From Burkholderiaceae bacterium (GTDB taxonomy: Bacteria; Pseudomonadota; Gammaproteobacteria; Burkholderiales; Burkholderiaceae_C): 64,000 nucleotides of DNA. Below, piece by piece: positions 1 through 7,397 of the stretch. Under the pieces are notes generated by a model. The model did not search any database, was not told where the DNA came from, and saw only the letters and a program-made list of their open reading frames with translations. The position numbers and the translations under genes are program-made. The stretch is taken from positions 1,426,001 through 1,490,000 of the forward strand of contig CP126124.1 in the NCBI GenBank assembly GCA_030123545.1, given 5' to 3'. Numbering within the stretch: the stretch's first letter is position 1; each line of letters begins with the position of its first letter.

Positions 1-123
1 TTCTACGCGCATGCCGGCCGCGACCTCGCCGCCTACCGGCGCGACGTGCTGGCGCGCACGCTGGGCATGCTGCGCCACGCCGGCCTGTGGCGCGCGCCTG
101 CGGATGATGCGGCGCAGATCTGA
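1..123 (+). CDS. C-terminal fragment of an unidentified protein
   Basis: An open frame runs in from the left edge and stops with TGA at 121-123, leaving the last 40 residues of a protein whose start lies outside the window. The fragment is rich in Arg and Ala and shows no motif I recognise. It ends 11 bases before the hydrolase at 135, so the two are probably co-transcribed. No function can be assigned from this piece. Confidence 0.5.
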   Translation, partial: FYAHAGRDLAAYRRDVLARTLGMLRHAGLWRAPADDAAQI

Positions 124-134
124 CGGCCGCTTCC

Positions 135-938
135 ATGTCCGCCGTTCGCCGCGCCTTCGTCGATCTCGCGCGCGGGCAGATCCACTACGCCGCGAGCGGC
201 GATCGCGATGCGCCGCCCGTTCTGCTGCTGCATCAGACGCCGCGCAGTTGGGCCGAGTACCGTGATGTGCTGCCGCTGATCGGCCGGCGTTTTCACGCGA
301 TCGCGGTCGACACGCCCGGCTTCGGCGATTCGGCGCCGCTGCAAGGGCCGGCCAGCATCGAGCGCTGGGCCGCGGCCATGATCGAGTTTCTCGACGCGCT
401 CGCCATCGGCCGCATCCACCTGGTCGGCCATCATACCGGCGGCGTGATCGCGGTCGAGATCGCGGCTGCGAACCCGGCCCGCGTCGCATCGCTGGTGCTG
501 TCGTCCACGCCGTTCACCGATGAGGCCTTTCGCCAAGAGCGGCGTAAACGGCCGCCGATCGATGCGGTCGAACCGCGCGACGACGGCAGTCACCTGACGG
601 CGCTTTGGCAACGGCGCCAGCCGTTCTACCCATCGGGCCGTCCGGAGCTGCTGAGGGCCTTCGTCAGCGATGCGCTCAAGGTCTCGGGAGACGTGGAAGA
701 CGGACACCGTGCCGTCGCCGCTTACCGCATCGAAGACCGCATCGGCCGCGTCATTCAGCCGACGCTGCTGCTGCGCGCCGGAGGCGATCCGTTCGCCGCA
801 CCGCATGCTGCTGCGTGGCAGGCGCACCTGCCGTCGGCACGCGTGGTCGATATTCTGGGCGGCATGGTGCCGCTGCCGGACCAACTGCCGCAGGCTTTTG
901 CCGACGCCGTGCTTGCCTTTCTGCAGTCTCGTCCCTGA
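135..938 (+). CDS. alpha/beta-fold hydrolase with His at the nucleophile position
   Basis: A 267-residue alpha/beta hydrolase. The strand-turn HQTPRSW near residue 33 supplies the oxyanion-hole region, and the nucleophile elbow near residues 98-103 reads GHHTGG. In the family this is G-x-S-x-G, so the catalytic Ser is replaced by His. Other hydrolases with this variant exist, but their chemistry is unclear to me. A candidate acid lies in AGGDPFA, whereas the C-terminal segment GGMVPLPDQLP has no obvious catalytic His. The gene may hydrolyse an ester or ring-cleavage product in the neighbouring pathway, or be non-hydrolytic. It follows the fragment at 1-123 and converges with the MarR gene. 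Confidence 0.8.
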   Translation: MSAVRRAFVDLARGQIHYAASGDRDAPPVLLLHQTPRSWAEYRDVLPLIGRRFHAIAVDTPGFGDSAPLQGPASIERWAAAMIEFLDALAIGRIHLVGHHTGGVIAVEIAAANPARVASLVLSSTPFTDEAFRQERRKRPPIDAVEPRDDGSHLTALWQRRQPFYPSGRPELLRAFVSDALKVSGDVEDGHRAVAAYRIEDRIGRVIQPTLLLRAGGDPFAAPHAAAWQAHLPSARVVDILGGMVPLPDQLPQAFADAVLAFLQSRP

Positions 939-984
939 ATGCGCGTTGCGCGATCCGGCGGCCAGGTGACGGCGCAGGTGGTGC

Positions 985-1449
985 TCAGTTTTCGGTGGAC
1001 TGCGTTCGATGCAGATCGATGATGCTGCGCAGCGTCGCCTTCAGTGCTTCGGCCCGCTGCAAGCCGAACGGTTCGAGCACGCGCTGTTCGTGCGCGCGCG
1101 CCAGCGGAATCAGACGCGCTACCACGCGGTTGCCGGCCGGCGTGATCGCCACCGGGGTGACGCGCCGGTCGCCATCGTGTTCGAGCCGCCGCACGTAGCC
1201 CGCAGCCTGCATGCGGTCGAGCAGGCGGCTCACGGTCGACTGCTTGATCGTCGTGATCTGCGCGATGCGGCCGATGCTGAGCGCCTCGCTGCCCGCCAGG
1301 GTCGCAAGTACGCGCCATTCGGACACGCCCAGGCCGTTCGCGTTGACGATGCGGTGGAACTCGCTCGAGATCAGCTGGCTCGCCTGCGCCAGCAGCGCGG
1401 GCAGGTAACTGTCGACGAAGCGGTCCGAAGCTTGGTGGTGGTTCTTCAT
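985..1449 (-). CDS. MarR-family transcriptional regulator
   Basis: A 154-residue winged-helix protein of usual MarR length. The recognition region is near residues 55-75 (IGRIAQITTIKQSTVSRLLD), followed by the wing with the DGDRR motif near 92-96. MarR proteins are dimeric and usually repress a neighbouring divergent operon until they bind an aromatic ligand or its CoA thioester. This gene is transcribed away from the reductase-dioxygenase operon beginning at 1681, and the 231-base gap holds an AT-rich dyad near 1488-1500. It is the likely local regulator of the catabolic run, with its ligand unknown. Confidence 0.9.
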   Translation of the reverse strand: MKNHHQASDRFVDSYLPALLAQASQLISSEFHRIVNANGLGVSEWRVLATLAGSEALSIGRIAQITTIKQSTVSRLLDRMQAAGYVRRLEHDGDRRVTPVAITPAGNRVVARLIPLARAHEQRVLEPFGLQRAEALKATLRSIIDLHRTQSTEN

Positions 1450-1484
1450 TTGGATTTCAGGGTTTACCCGAATGCCTCAATTCA

Positions 1485-1503
1485 TGCAATATCATATATT
1501 CAA
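1485..1503. promoter_or_regulatory. candidate MarR operator
   Basis: In an otherwise GC-rich gap the sequence AATATCATATATT (1488-1500) has inverted arms AATAT/ATATT around a 3-base centre. It lies 39 bases upstream of the marR start codon and about 180 bases upstream of the reductase start. Its position and AT-rich dyad fit a MarR dimer site. Assignment to this regulator is inference. Confidence 0.4.
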
Positions 1504-1680
1504 TCGTCAAAGAATTGGATAGAGAAATTGCAGTCGCCTGCTTGCCGGCTACAGCTTAGAGGACCTACCATGCCGAGCGTTCGTTCGTCGAAGAAGTCAG
1601 GACGCTCAGGTCGCTTGCGCGGTTGCCCTTCTTTGCCGATCAAGGCCAGTCCTGATCCGCTGACCTGACGAGGATCTGCG

Positions 1681-2688
1681 ATGACACATCCGGCGCCGAC
1701 CGTCCTGCAACTGTGTGTTGCGGAAGCGCAGTCGTTGAATCCGCTGATCCGGATGATCAGGCTGCGTGCGCTCGACGGCAGCGCATTGCCGGGCTTCGAC
1801 GCGGGCGCGCACCTGCGGGTGCAGGTCGAACTGCCCGATGGCCGGGCCGACTGGCGCCATTACTCGCTGATCAATTTCTCGACCGACCCTGGCGCTTGCC
1901 GCGCTCCGGCTGCCTACACGATTGCGGTGCGGCGCGAGGACGAGGGCCGCGGCGGTTCGCGGTACATGCACGAGCGCGTCCAGGTCGGGCAGCTGCTGTC
2001 GGTCGAGGCGCCGAAGAACGAGTTTCCGCTGCACGGTGACGGCGCCGGCGCGACCGGTGCCACGGTGTTGCTGGCCGGCGGCATAGGCGTGACGCCGCTC
2101 ACGAGCATGGCCGCCCAGCGCGTCGCGGAACAGGCGCCGGTGCGCATGCATTACGCGGGCCGCGACCGGGCGGTGATGGCCTTCCTGAATGAATTGCAGC
2201 AACTGCTCGGCGATGCGCTCAGAGTGCACGAGGACGACAGTGCCGGTGCGCCGCTCGACGTCGACGCGGTGCTCGACGGCTGCGGGCCTGCCGACCAGTT
2301 GTATGTCTGCGGACCGAAGCCCATGCTCGATGCGGTGCTCGCGAAGACCCAGGCGCGAGGCTGGACACACGAGCGCGTCCATTTCGAGGTATTCACGCAG
2401 CCAACCACGCGTTCGGGCGACCAGCCGCTCGAAGTGGAGTTGCGCCAGTCCGGCCAGGTCTTGCAAGTCCCCGCCGACAAGACCATCCTGCAAGTCATGG
2501 AAGAAGCCGGCTGCGATCCGATGTTCGACTGCCGCCGCGGCGAGTGTGGCGTGTGCCAGGCCACGGTACTCGAAGGCATCCCCGACCACCGGGACTATTT
2601 CCTGAGCGATGCCGAGAAGGCCTCGGGCAAGCTCATCCAGATCTGTATTTCCCGCGCCAAGTCCGAACGGCTGGTGCTGGATTTGTAG
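1681..2688 (+). CDS. oxygenase reductase component (FNR-type flavin domain plus 2Fe-2S ferredoxin)
   Basis: A 335-residue reductase of the phthalate dioxygenase reductase/VanB type that carries electrons from NAD(P)H to a Rieske oxygenase. The flavin site RHYS is at residues 59-62, the nucleotide-binding GGIGVTP at 133-139 and CGPKPM at 210-215. The C-terminal plant-type 2Fe-2S domain carries Cys284, Cys289, Cys292 and Cys322. The ferredoxin is therefore built in, which fits the absence of a separate ferredoxin gene. It is first in the run, 23 bases ahead of a dioxygenase alpha subunit, and is the only reductase seen for two alpha/beta pairs, so it probably serves both. Confidence 0.93.
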   Translation: MTHPAPTVLQLCVAEAQSLNPLIRMIRLRALDGSALPGFDAGAHLRVQVELPDGRADWRHYSLINFSTDPGACRAPAAYTIAVRREDEGRGGSRYMHERVQVGQLLSVEAPKNEFPLHGDGAGATGATVLLAGGIGVTPLTSMAAQRVAEQAPVRMHYAGRDRAVMAFLNELQQLLGDALRVHEDDSAGAPLDVDAVLDGCGPADQLYVCGPKPMLDAVLAKTQARGWTHERVHFEVFTQPTTRSGDQPLEVELRQSGQVLQVPADKTILQVMEEAGCDPMFDCRRGECGVCQATVLEGIPDHRDYFLSDAEKASGKLIQICISRAKSERLVLDL

Positions 2689-2711
2689 ACCCCCACCCCA
2701 AGGAGATCCGC

Positions 2712-4055
2712 ATGGGACGCTATGCCAACAATCCTGCGGCGATTCGCGCGCTGGTGCGCGAAGCCGAGGTCCACAAGGATACCTACGTCGATCCCGAGCT
2801 GTTCGTGCTCGAGATGGAACACCTGTTCGCCAACACCTGGGTCTACGTCGGCCACGCCAGCCAGGTGCCGAACAAGGGCGACTTCTACACCACCACGGTC
2901 GGCACCGAGCCCGTCGTCATGGTGCGGCATAGCGACGACAGCGTCCGCGTGCTGTTCAACCGCTGCCCGCACAAGGGCGTGAAGGTGGCCGCCGAGACCT
3001 GCGGCAATACCGGCAAGTTCTTCCGCTGCCCCTATCACGCGTGGACCTTCAAGACCGACGGTTCGCTGCTGTCGGTCCCGTTCAAGAAAGGCTACGAGAA
3101 CACCGGCTTCGAGTGCTGCGAGGCCAGCGGCGGCATGGCGGCGGTGCAGGCCGTGCACGTCTACCGTGACTTCGTGTTCTGCCGGCTCAACCCCGAGGGC
3201 GTGTCCTTCGAGGATTTCTTCGGCCAGTCCCTCTCCACCATCGACAACATGGTCGATCGATCACCCGAGGGCAAACTGCAGATCGTCGGCGGCGTGCTGC
3301 GCTACATCAACCGCTGCAACTGGAAGATGCTGGTGGACAACCAGACCGACACCACGCACCCTATGGTGGCGCACGAATCGTCCGCCGGCACCGCCGCCTC
3401 CGCCTGGGGCAAGGCGCCGGAGGGCACACCCAAACCGATGGCCGTGGAGGTGTTCACGCCCTTCGTCAGCTCCTACGAGTTTTTCGAGGAGATGGGCATC
3501 CGCGTCTGGCCCAACGGGCACGGCCATACCGGCGTGAGCAAGTCCATCCACTCCGACTACTCGGCCATTCCCGGCTACATGGAGGCCATGGTCGCCGCCT
3601 ACGGCGAGGAGCGCGCCCATGCCATCCTGCACGAGAACCGGCACAACACCATCTATTTCCCCAACCTCACGATGAAGGGACCGGTGCAGACCATGCGCGT
3701 GTTCAAGCCGATCGCGGTGGACAAGACGCTGGTCGAATCCTGGACCTTCCGCCTGGTCGGCGCGCCCGACATGCTGCTTGAGCGCACGCTGATGTACAAC
3801 CGCCTGATCAACGCGCCCACGTCGGTGGTGGCGCACGACGACACCGAGGTCTACGAGCGCGCGCAGGAAGCGCTGAAGAGCCGCGGCCGCGACTGGATGA
3901 ACCTGTGCCGGCTGTACGACGCGAAGGAACCCCGCAACGCCGCGCACTTCGAGACCAACGGCACCAACGAATTGCAGATGCGCAACCAGATGCGCGCCTG
4001 GGCGCACTACATGACCGCCGACATGGCCGATACCCCGGCCGGGAGCGCAGCATGA
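2712..4055 (+). CDS. Rieske aromatic ring-hydroxylating dioxygenase, alpha subunit (pair 1)
   Basis: A 447-residue oxygenase large subunit. The Rieske centre is Cys85-x-His87 and Cys106-x2-His109. The catalytic domain has the mononuclear iron set Asp213-x2-His216-x4-His221, with the bridging Asp included. The ATG at 2712 was chosen because AAGGAG lies 7-12 bases upstream and the longer open frame overlaps the reductase. It overlaps the beta-subunit gene by four bases. By family it inserts O2 into an aromatic ring to give a cis-diol. The neighbouring CoA ligase and thiolase/DUF35 genes suggest that its substrate is an aryl-acyl-CoA, as for IpfA. The substrate itself is not visible in the sequence. 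Confidence 0.93.
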   Translation: MGRYANNPAAIRALVREAEVHKDTYVDPELFVLEMEHLFANTWVYVGHASQVPNKGDFYTTTVGTEPVVMVRHSDDSVRVLFNRCPHKGVKVAAETCGNTGKFFRCPYHAWTFKTDGSLLSVPFKKGYENTGFECCEASGGMAAVQAVHVYRDFVFCRLNPEGVSFEDFFGQSLSTIDNMVDRSPEGKLQIVGGVLRYINRCNWKMLVDNQTDTTHPMVAHESSAGTAASAWGKAPEGTPKPMAVEVFTPFVSSYEFFEEMGIRVWPNGHGHTGVSKSIHSDYSAIPGYMEAMVAAYGEERAHAILHENRHNTIYFPNLTMKGPVQTMRVFKPIAVDKTLVESWTFRLVGAPDMLLERTLMYNRLINAPTSVVAHDDTEVYERAQEALKSRGRDWMNLCRLYDAKEPRNAAHFETNGTNELQMRNQMRAWAHYMTADMADTPAGSAA

Positions 4056-4534
4056 ATCCCATTACCGACCACGCGCTGATCGACTTCATCTACCAGGAAG
4101 CCGCGCTGATCGACGAACAGAAGCTGCAGGAGTGGCAAGCCCTGTTCGCCGACGAAGGGCACTACTGGATGCCGCTCACGCCAGGCCAGACCGACCCGAT
4201 CCTGCAGGGCTCGCTGATGTACGAGGACAAGATGCTGCTGCAGATCCGGATCGAGCGCTTCTTTGGCAAACGCACCTTCTCGCAGCAACCGCACACCCGC
4301 TGCCACCATTTGTTGCAGGCCCCGCGCGTGGTCGCGCGCGACGACGCGGCGGGTGCCTACAGCTGCCGTACGGCATTCCACTACGTCGAAACGCGCCAGG
4401 ACGAACAATCGCTGTTCGCCGGCTGGGCCACGCACGAACTGGTGCAGCAAGGCGACCGGTTGCGCATCAAGCTCAAGCGCGTCGACCTGCTCAATTGCGA
4501 TGCGGCCCTCGGCAACATCCAGCTCTTCATGTGA
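4052..4534 (+). CDS. aromatic ring-hydroxylating dioxygenase, beta subunit (pair 1)
   Basis: A 160-residue small subunit with the cystatin/NTF2-like fold of dioxygenase beta chains. Recognisable features are the N-terminal helix with DFIYQEAALID, the segment LFADEGHYWMPL, and the C-terminal strands KLKRVDLLN and GNIQLFM. Beta subunits are mainly structural in the alpha3beta3 hexamer. The ATG lies within the alpha stop (ATGA overlap), indicating translational coupling. A second, more distant beta subunit is at 13954. Confidence 0.92.
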   Translation: MNPITDHALIDFIYQEAALIDEQKLQEWQALFADEGHYWMPLTPGQTDPILQGSLMYEDKMLLQIRIERFFGKRTFSQQPHTRCHHLLQAPRVVARDDAAGAYSCRTAFHYVETRQDEQSLFAGWATHELVQQGDRLRIKLKRVDLLNCDAALGNIQLFM

Positions 4535-4541
4535 GGGCCGC

Positions 4542-6125
4542 GTGAACGACGACGCCATCGCCACCTTTGCCCCGGCCGAACGCACGTTACCGGCCATGCT
4601 CAAGCAGCAGTGCGCCCGCTTCGCAGAGCGCCCCCTGCTGGTGGCCGCGGGAGCGCGCTGGCGCTATTCGGATGCGCTGCGCATCGCGCAGACCATGGGC
4701 GCGCTGCTGCTGGCCCATGGCATCCGCGCCGGCGACCGCGTGGCGCTGATGTGCGGCAATCGCCCCGAGTTCCTGCAGGTGTTCCTCGGTTGCGCCTGGA
4801 TAGGCGCCATCACAGTGCCGATCAACACCGCCGCGCGCGGCGCCAACTTGCGACATATCCTGAGCAATTCCGGGGCGCGCCTGTTCGTTGGCGAGGCTGC
4901 GACGCTGCCCGCACTGGGGGGGCTGGAGAACCGCGCGGCCTTGGCCGTAGAGCGCGTCTGGAGCATCGATACGTCCGATGCCGCCGGCGCCGAGCCGATG
5001 CCCGCGCCGGGTGACACGCCGGTCGCTGCCGCAGCGATCGAACCCGGCGACACGCTCGCCATCCTGTACACCTCGGGCACGACCGGCCTGTCCAAGGGAG
5101 TGTGCTGCCCGCACGCGCAGTACTACTGGTGGGGCCGCCATTCATCTCAGCTGCTCGGGCTGGGCGACGGCGAAGTCTTGCTGACGACGCTGCCGCTGTT
5201 CCACACCAATGCACTGAACGCCTTTTTCCAGGCCTTGCTGACGGGCTCGGCCCTGGTGGTCGAGCCGCGCTTCTCAGCCTCTGATTTCTGGGCTGCGCTG
5301 GCACGCCACCAGGCTACCGTCACCTACGTGCTGGGCGCCATGGTGCCGATTCTGCTGTCGCGCGATCCGTCGGCCCACGACCGCGCGCACCGCGCGCGCG
5401 TGGCTCTCGCGCCGGCGGTGCCGCCGCGCTTTCACGCCACCTTCAGCCAGCGCTTCGGCATGCGGCTGCTCGACGGCTACGGCTCGACCGAAAGCAACTT
5501 CGTCATCGGCCTCGACGCCGAGCAGAAGCCCGGCAGCATGGGCCGCGTCGCACCAGGCTTTCAGGCGCGCGTGGCCGATGCGTTCGACCAAGAGGTTCCC
5601 GACGGCACGCCGGGCGAACTGCTGCTGCGCGCCGACGAGCCGTTCGCCTTCGCATCGGGCTATTTCGGCATGCCCGACAAGACCGTCGAAGCCTGGCGCA
5701 ACCTGTGGTTCCACACCGGCGACCGCGTGCAGAAGGACGCCGACGGCTTCTTCACCTTTCTCGACCGGCTCAAGGACGCGATCCGCCGCCGCGGCGAGAA
5801 CATCTCGTCCTACGAAGTGGAGCAGGTGCTGCTGAGCCACCCGTCCATCGCGCTGGCAGCGGTGTTTCCTGTCCGGAGCGAGATGGCCGAAGACGAGGTG
5901 ATGGCCGCCGTGGTGCTGCGCGCGGGGCTGACGCTCGATCCGGTCGAACTGATCCGGTTCTGCGAGCCCCGCATGGCGTATTTCGCGGTGCCGCGCTACC
6001 TGGACTTCCTCATGGAGCTGCCCACCACCGAAAACGGCAAGGTGCAGAAGTTCAAGCTGCGCGAGCGCGGCATCACCCCGACCACCTGGGACCGCGAGGC
6101 CGCCGGGATCGTGGTCAAGCGCTGA
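4542..6125 (+). CDS. AMP-forming acyl-CoA ligase
   Basis: A 527-residue ANL-superfamily ligase, starting at GTG 4542 seven bases after the beta-subunit stop; no ATG suits the frame better. The phosphate loop YTSGTTGLSKG lies near residues 176-186, the adenine motif DGYGSTES near 313-320, the hinge and GD motifs in GDRVQKDADGFF, and the catalytic C-terminal Lys500 in ENGKVQKF. It activates a carboxylic acid to a CoA thioester through an acyl-adenylate. Lying between the dioxygenase and a thiolase-like gene, it corresponds in position and role to IpfF and probably makes the aryl-acyl-CoA that the dioxygenase acts on. Confidence 0.92.
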   Translation: MNDDAIATFAPAERTLPAMLKQQCARFAERPLLVAAGARWRYSDALRIAQTMGALLLAHGIRAGDRVALMCGNRPEFLQVFLGCAWIGAITVPINTAARGANLRHILSNSGARLFVGEAATLPALGGLENRAALAVERVWSIDTSDAAGAEPMPAPGDTPVAAAAIEPGDTLAILYTSGTTGLSKGVCCPHAQYYWWGRHSSQLLGLGDGEVLLTTLPLFHTNALNAFFQALLTGSALVVEPRFSASDFWAALARHQATVTYVLGAMVPILLSRDPSAHDRAHRARVALAPAVPPRFHATFSQRFGMRLLDGYGSTESNFVIGLDAEQKPGSMGRVAPGFQARVADAFDQEVPDGTPGELLLRADEPFAFASGYFGMPDKTVEAWRNLWFHTGDRVQKDADGFFTFLDRLKDAIRRRGENISSYEVEQVLLSHPSIALAAVFPVRSEMAEDEVMAAVVLRAGLTLDPVELIRFCEPRMAYFAVPRYLDFLMELPTTENGKVQKFKLRERGITPTTWDREAAGIVVKR

Positions 6126-6133
6126 ACGTCATC

Positions 6134-7309
6134 ATGGCTGCCTATCTGAAACGCAGAGGCTACGAAGGCGTGGCGCTCGCCGTGCCGGTCACGGTGCCGT
6201 ACGAGCGCTATTCCACGCGCGGCGCGCATTGGTTTCTGGGGCAGGCGGTGCGCGCTCTGATCGAGGGCTCGGGCCTGGCCAAGGAGCAGATCGACGGCCT
6301 CACGGTGAGCAGCTTTTCGCTGGCGCCCGATACCGCCGTCGGCGTGACCCAGCACCTGGGCCTGTCGCCGCGCTGGCTCGACCACATACCGACCGGCGGC
6401 GCCTCGGGCGTGATGGCCCTGCGGCGTGCGGCGCGCGCAGTGCAGGCGGGTGATGCGGACATCGTGGCCTGCGTCGCAGCCGACACCAACCATGTCGATT
6501 CGTTCCGGCTCACGCTCGGCAGCTTCAGCGAATTTGCCCGCGACGCCAGTTATCCGTACGGCTCGGGCGGACCGAACTCGATCTTCGCGTTCATCACGGC
6601 CAACTACATGCGCACCTTCGGCGCCACGCGTGAGGATTTCGGCCGCATTGCGGTCGCACAGCGCAGCAATGCGCTGAAGAACCCGAACGCGCTGTTCAAG
6701 AAGCCGCTGACGCTGGACGAGTACATCGCGGCGCGCGCGATTTCCGACCCGATCCATCTGTTCGACTGCGTGATGCCCTGCGCAGGCGCCGAGGCCTTCC
6801 TGGTGATGAGCGACGAGCGCGCGCGGGCGCTGGGCCTACCCCATGTGCTGCTGCGCGGGGCGATCGAGCGGCACAACGCGTTCAGCGACGATCCGGTCAT
6901 GGTCTGCGGCGGCTGGCGCGTGGACCGGGACGACCTGTATGCGCAGGCCGGCGTGCGCCCCGGCGACATCGGTTTCGTCCAGACCTATGACGACTACCCG
7001 GTCATCGTGATGCTGCAGTTCGAGGATCTGGGGTTCTGCGAGAAAGGCGAAGGTCCGGCCTTCGTGCGCTCGCACACGCTCACGCACGACGGCAGCTTTC
7101 CCAACAACACCAGCGGCGGCCAGCTGTCGGTCGGCCAGGCCGGCGCGGCCGGAGGCTTTCTGGGCATGACCGAGGCGATTCGCCAGCTGACTGGGCGGGC
7201 CGGCGAGCGCGCGGTCGCGGGTGCCGAACTCGGCCTGGTCAGCGGATTCGGCATGGTCGTGTACGACCGCTGCCTGTGCACCGGTGCGGTGATCCTCGGG
7301 AGGTCATGA
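6134..7309 (+). CDS. thiolase-like (SCP2/Ltp2-type) protein lacking the catalytic Cys
   Basis: A 391-residue thiolase-fold protein. The position of the nucleophilic Cys is occupied by TGGASG (residues 87-92), and the normally catalytic His in the GH motif after NNTSGG (324-329) is Gln335. The pair of tyrosines in TYDDYP (285 and 288) is retained. This pattern is that of Ltp2-like aldolases, which use tyrosines in place of Cys and work with a DUF35 partner to split a beta-hydroxyacyl-CoA. The next gene encodes such a DUF35 protein. The likely role is retro-aldol removal of an acyl-CoA side chain after ring dioxygenation, as proposed for IpfD/IpfE. Thiolysis is unlikely. Confidence 0.85.
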   Translation: MAAYLKRRGYEGVALAVPVTVPYERYSTRGAHWFLGQAVRALIEGSGLAKEQIDGLTVSSFSLAPDTAVGVTQHLGLSPRWLDHIPTGGASGVMALRRAARAVQAGDADIVACVAADTNHVDSFRLTLGSFSEFARDASYPYGSGGPNSIFAFITANYMRTFGATREDFGRIAVAQRSNALKNPNALFKKPLTLDEYIAARAISDPIHLFDCVMPCAGAEAFLVMSDERARALGLPHVLLRGAIERHNAFSDDPVMVCGGWRVDRDDLYAQAGVRPGDIGFVQTYDDYPVIVMLQFEDLGFCEKGEGPAFVRSHTLTHDGSFPNNTSGGQLSVGQAGAAGGFLGMTEAIRQLTGRAGERAVAGAELGLVSGFGMVVYDRCLCTGAVILGRS

Positions 7310-7315
7310 ACATGA

Positions 7316-7394
7316 ACCCCCACGTTTGCCGCAACGCGGCGGCACTGCCCCCCGAGGGGGCCGCGCGCCTGCCTTGGGGCGGCCCGACGGAGGC
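7316..7394. repeat. intergenic palindromic repeat of a type common in Comamonadaceae
   Basis: This gap between the thiolase and DUF35 genes holds nested GC palindromes, a C-run/CGA/G-run hairpin at 7348-7360 and a CCTTGGGGCGG element near 7371-7382. From memory, sequences of this form are scattered between genes in Comamonadaceae genomes. No second full copy was found in the window, so the repeat status rests on recall. It would sit in the 5' leader of the fusion gene. Confidence 0.4.
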
Positions 7395-7397
7395 GCT

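Noticed and set aside
1606..2589. Long minus-strand open frame opposite the reductase gene
   Set aside because: Composition is that of a GC-rich shadow (Arg/His/Val-rich), it has no motif, and the plus frame carries complete flavin and 2Fe-2S motifs.
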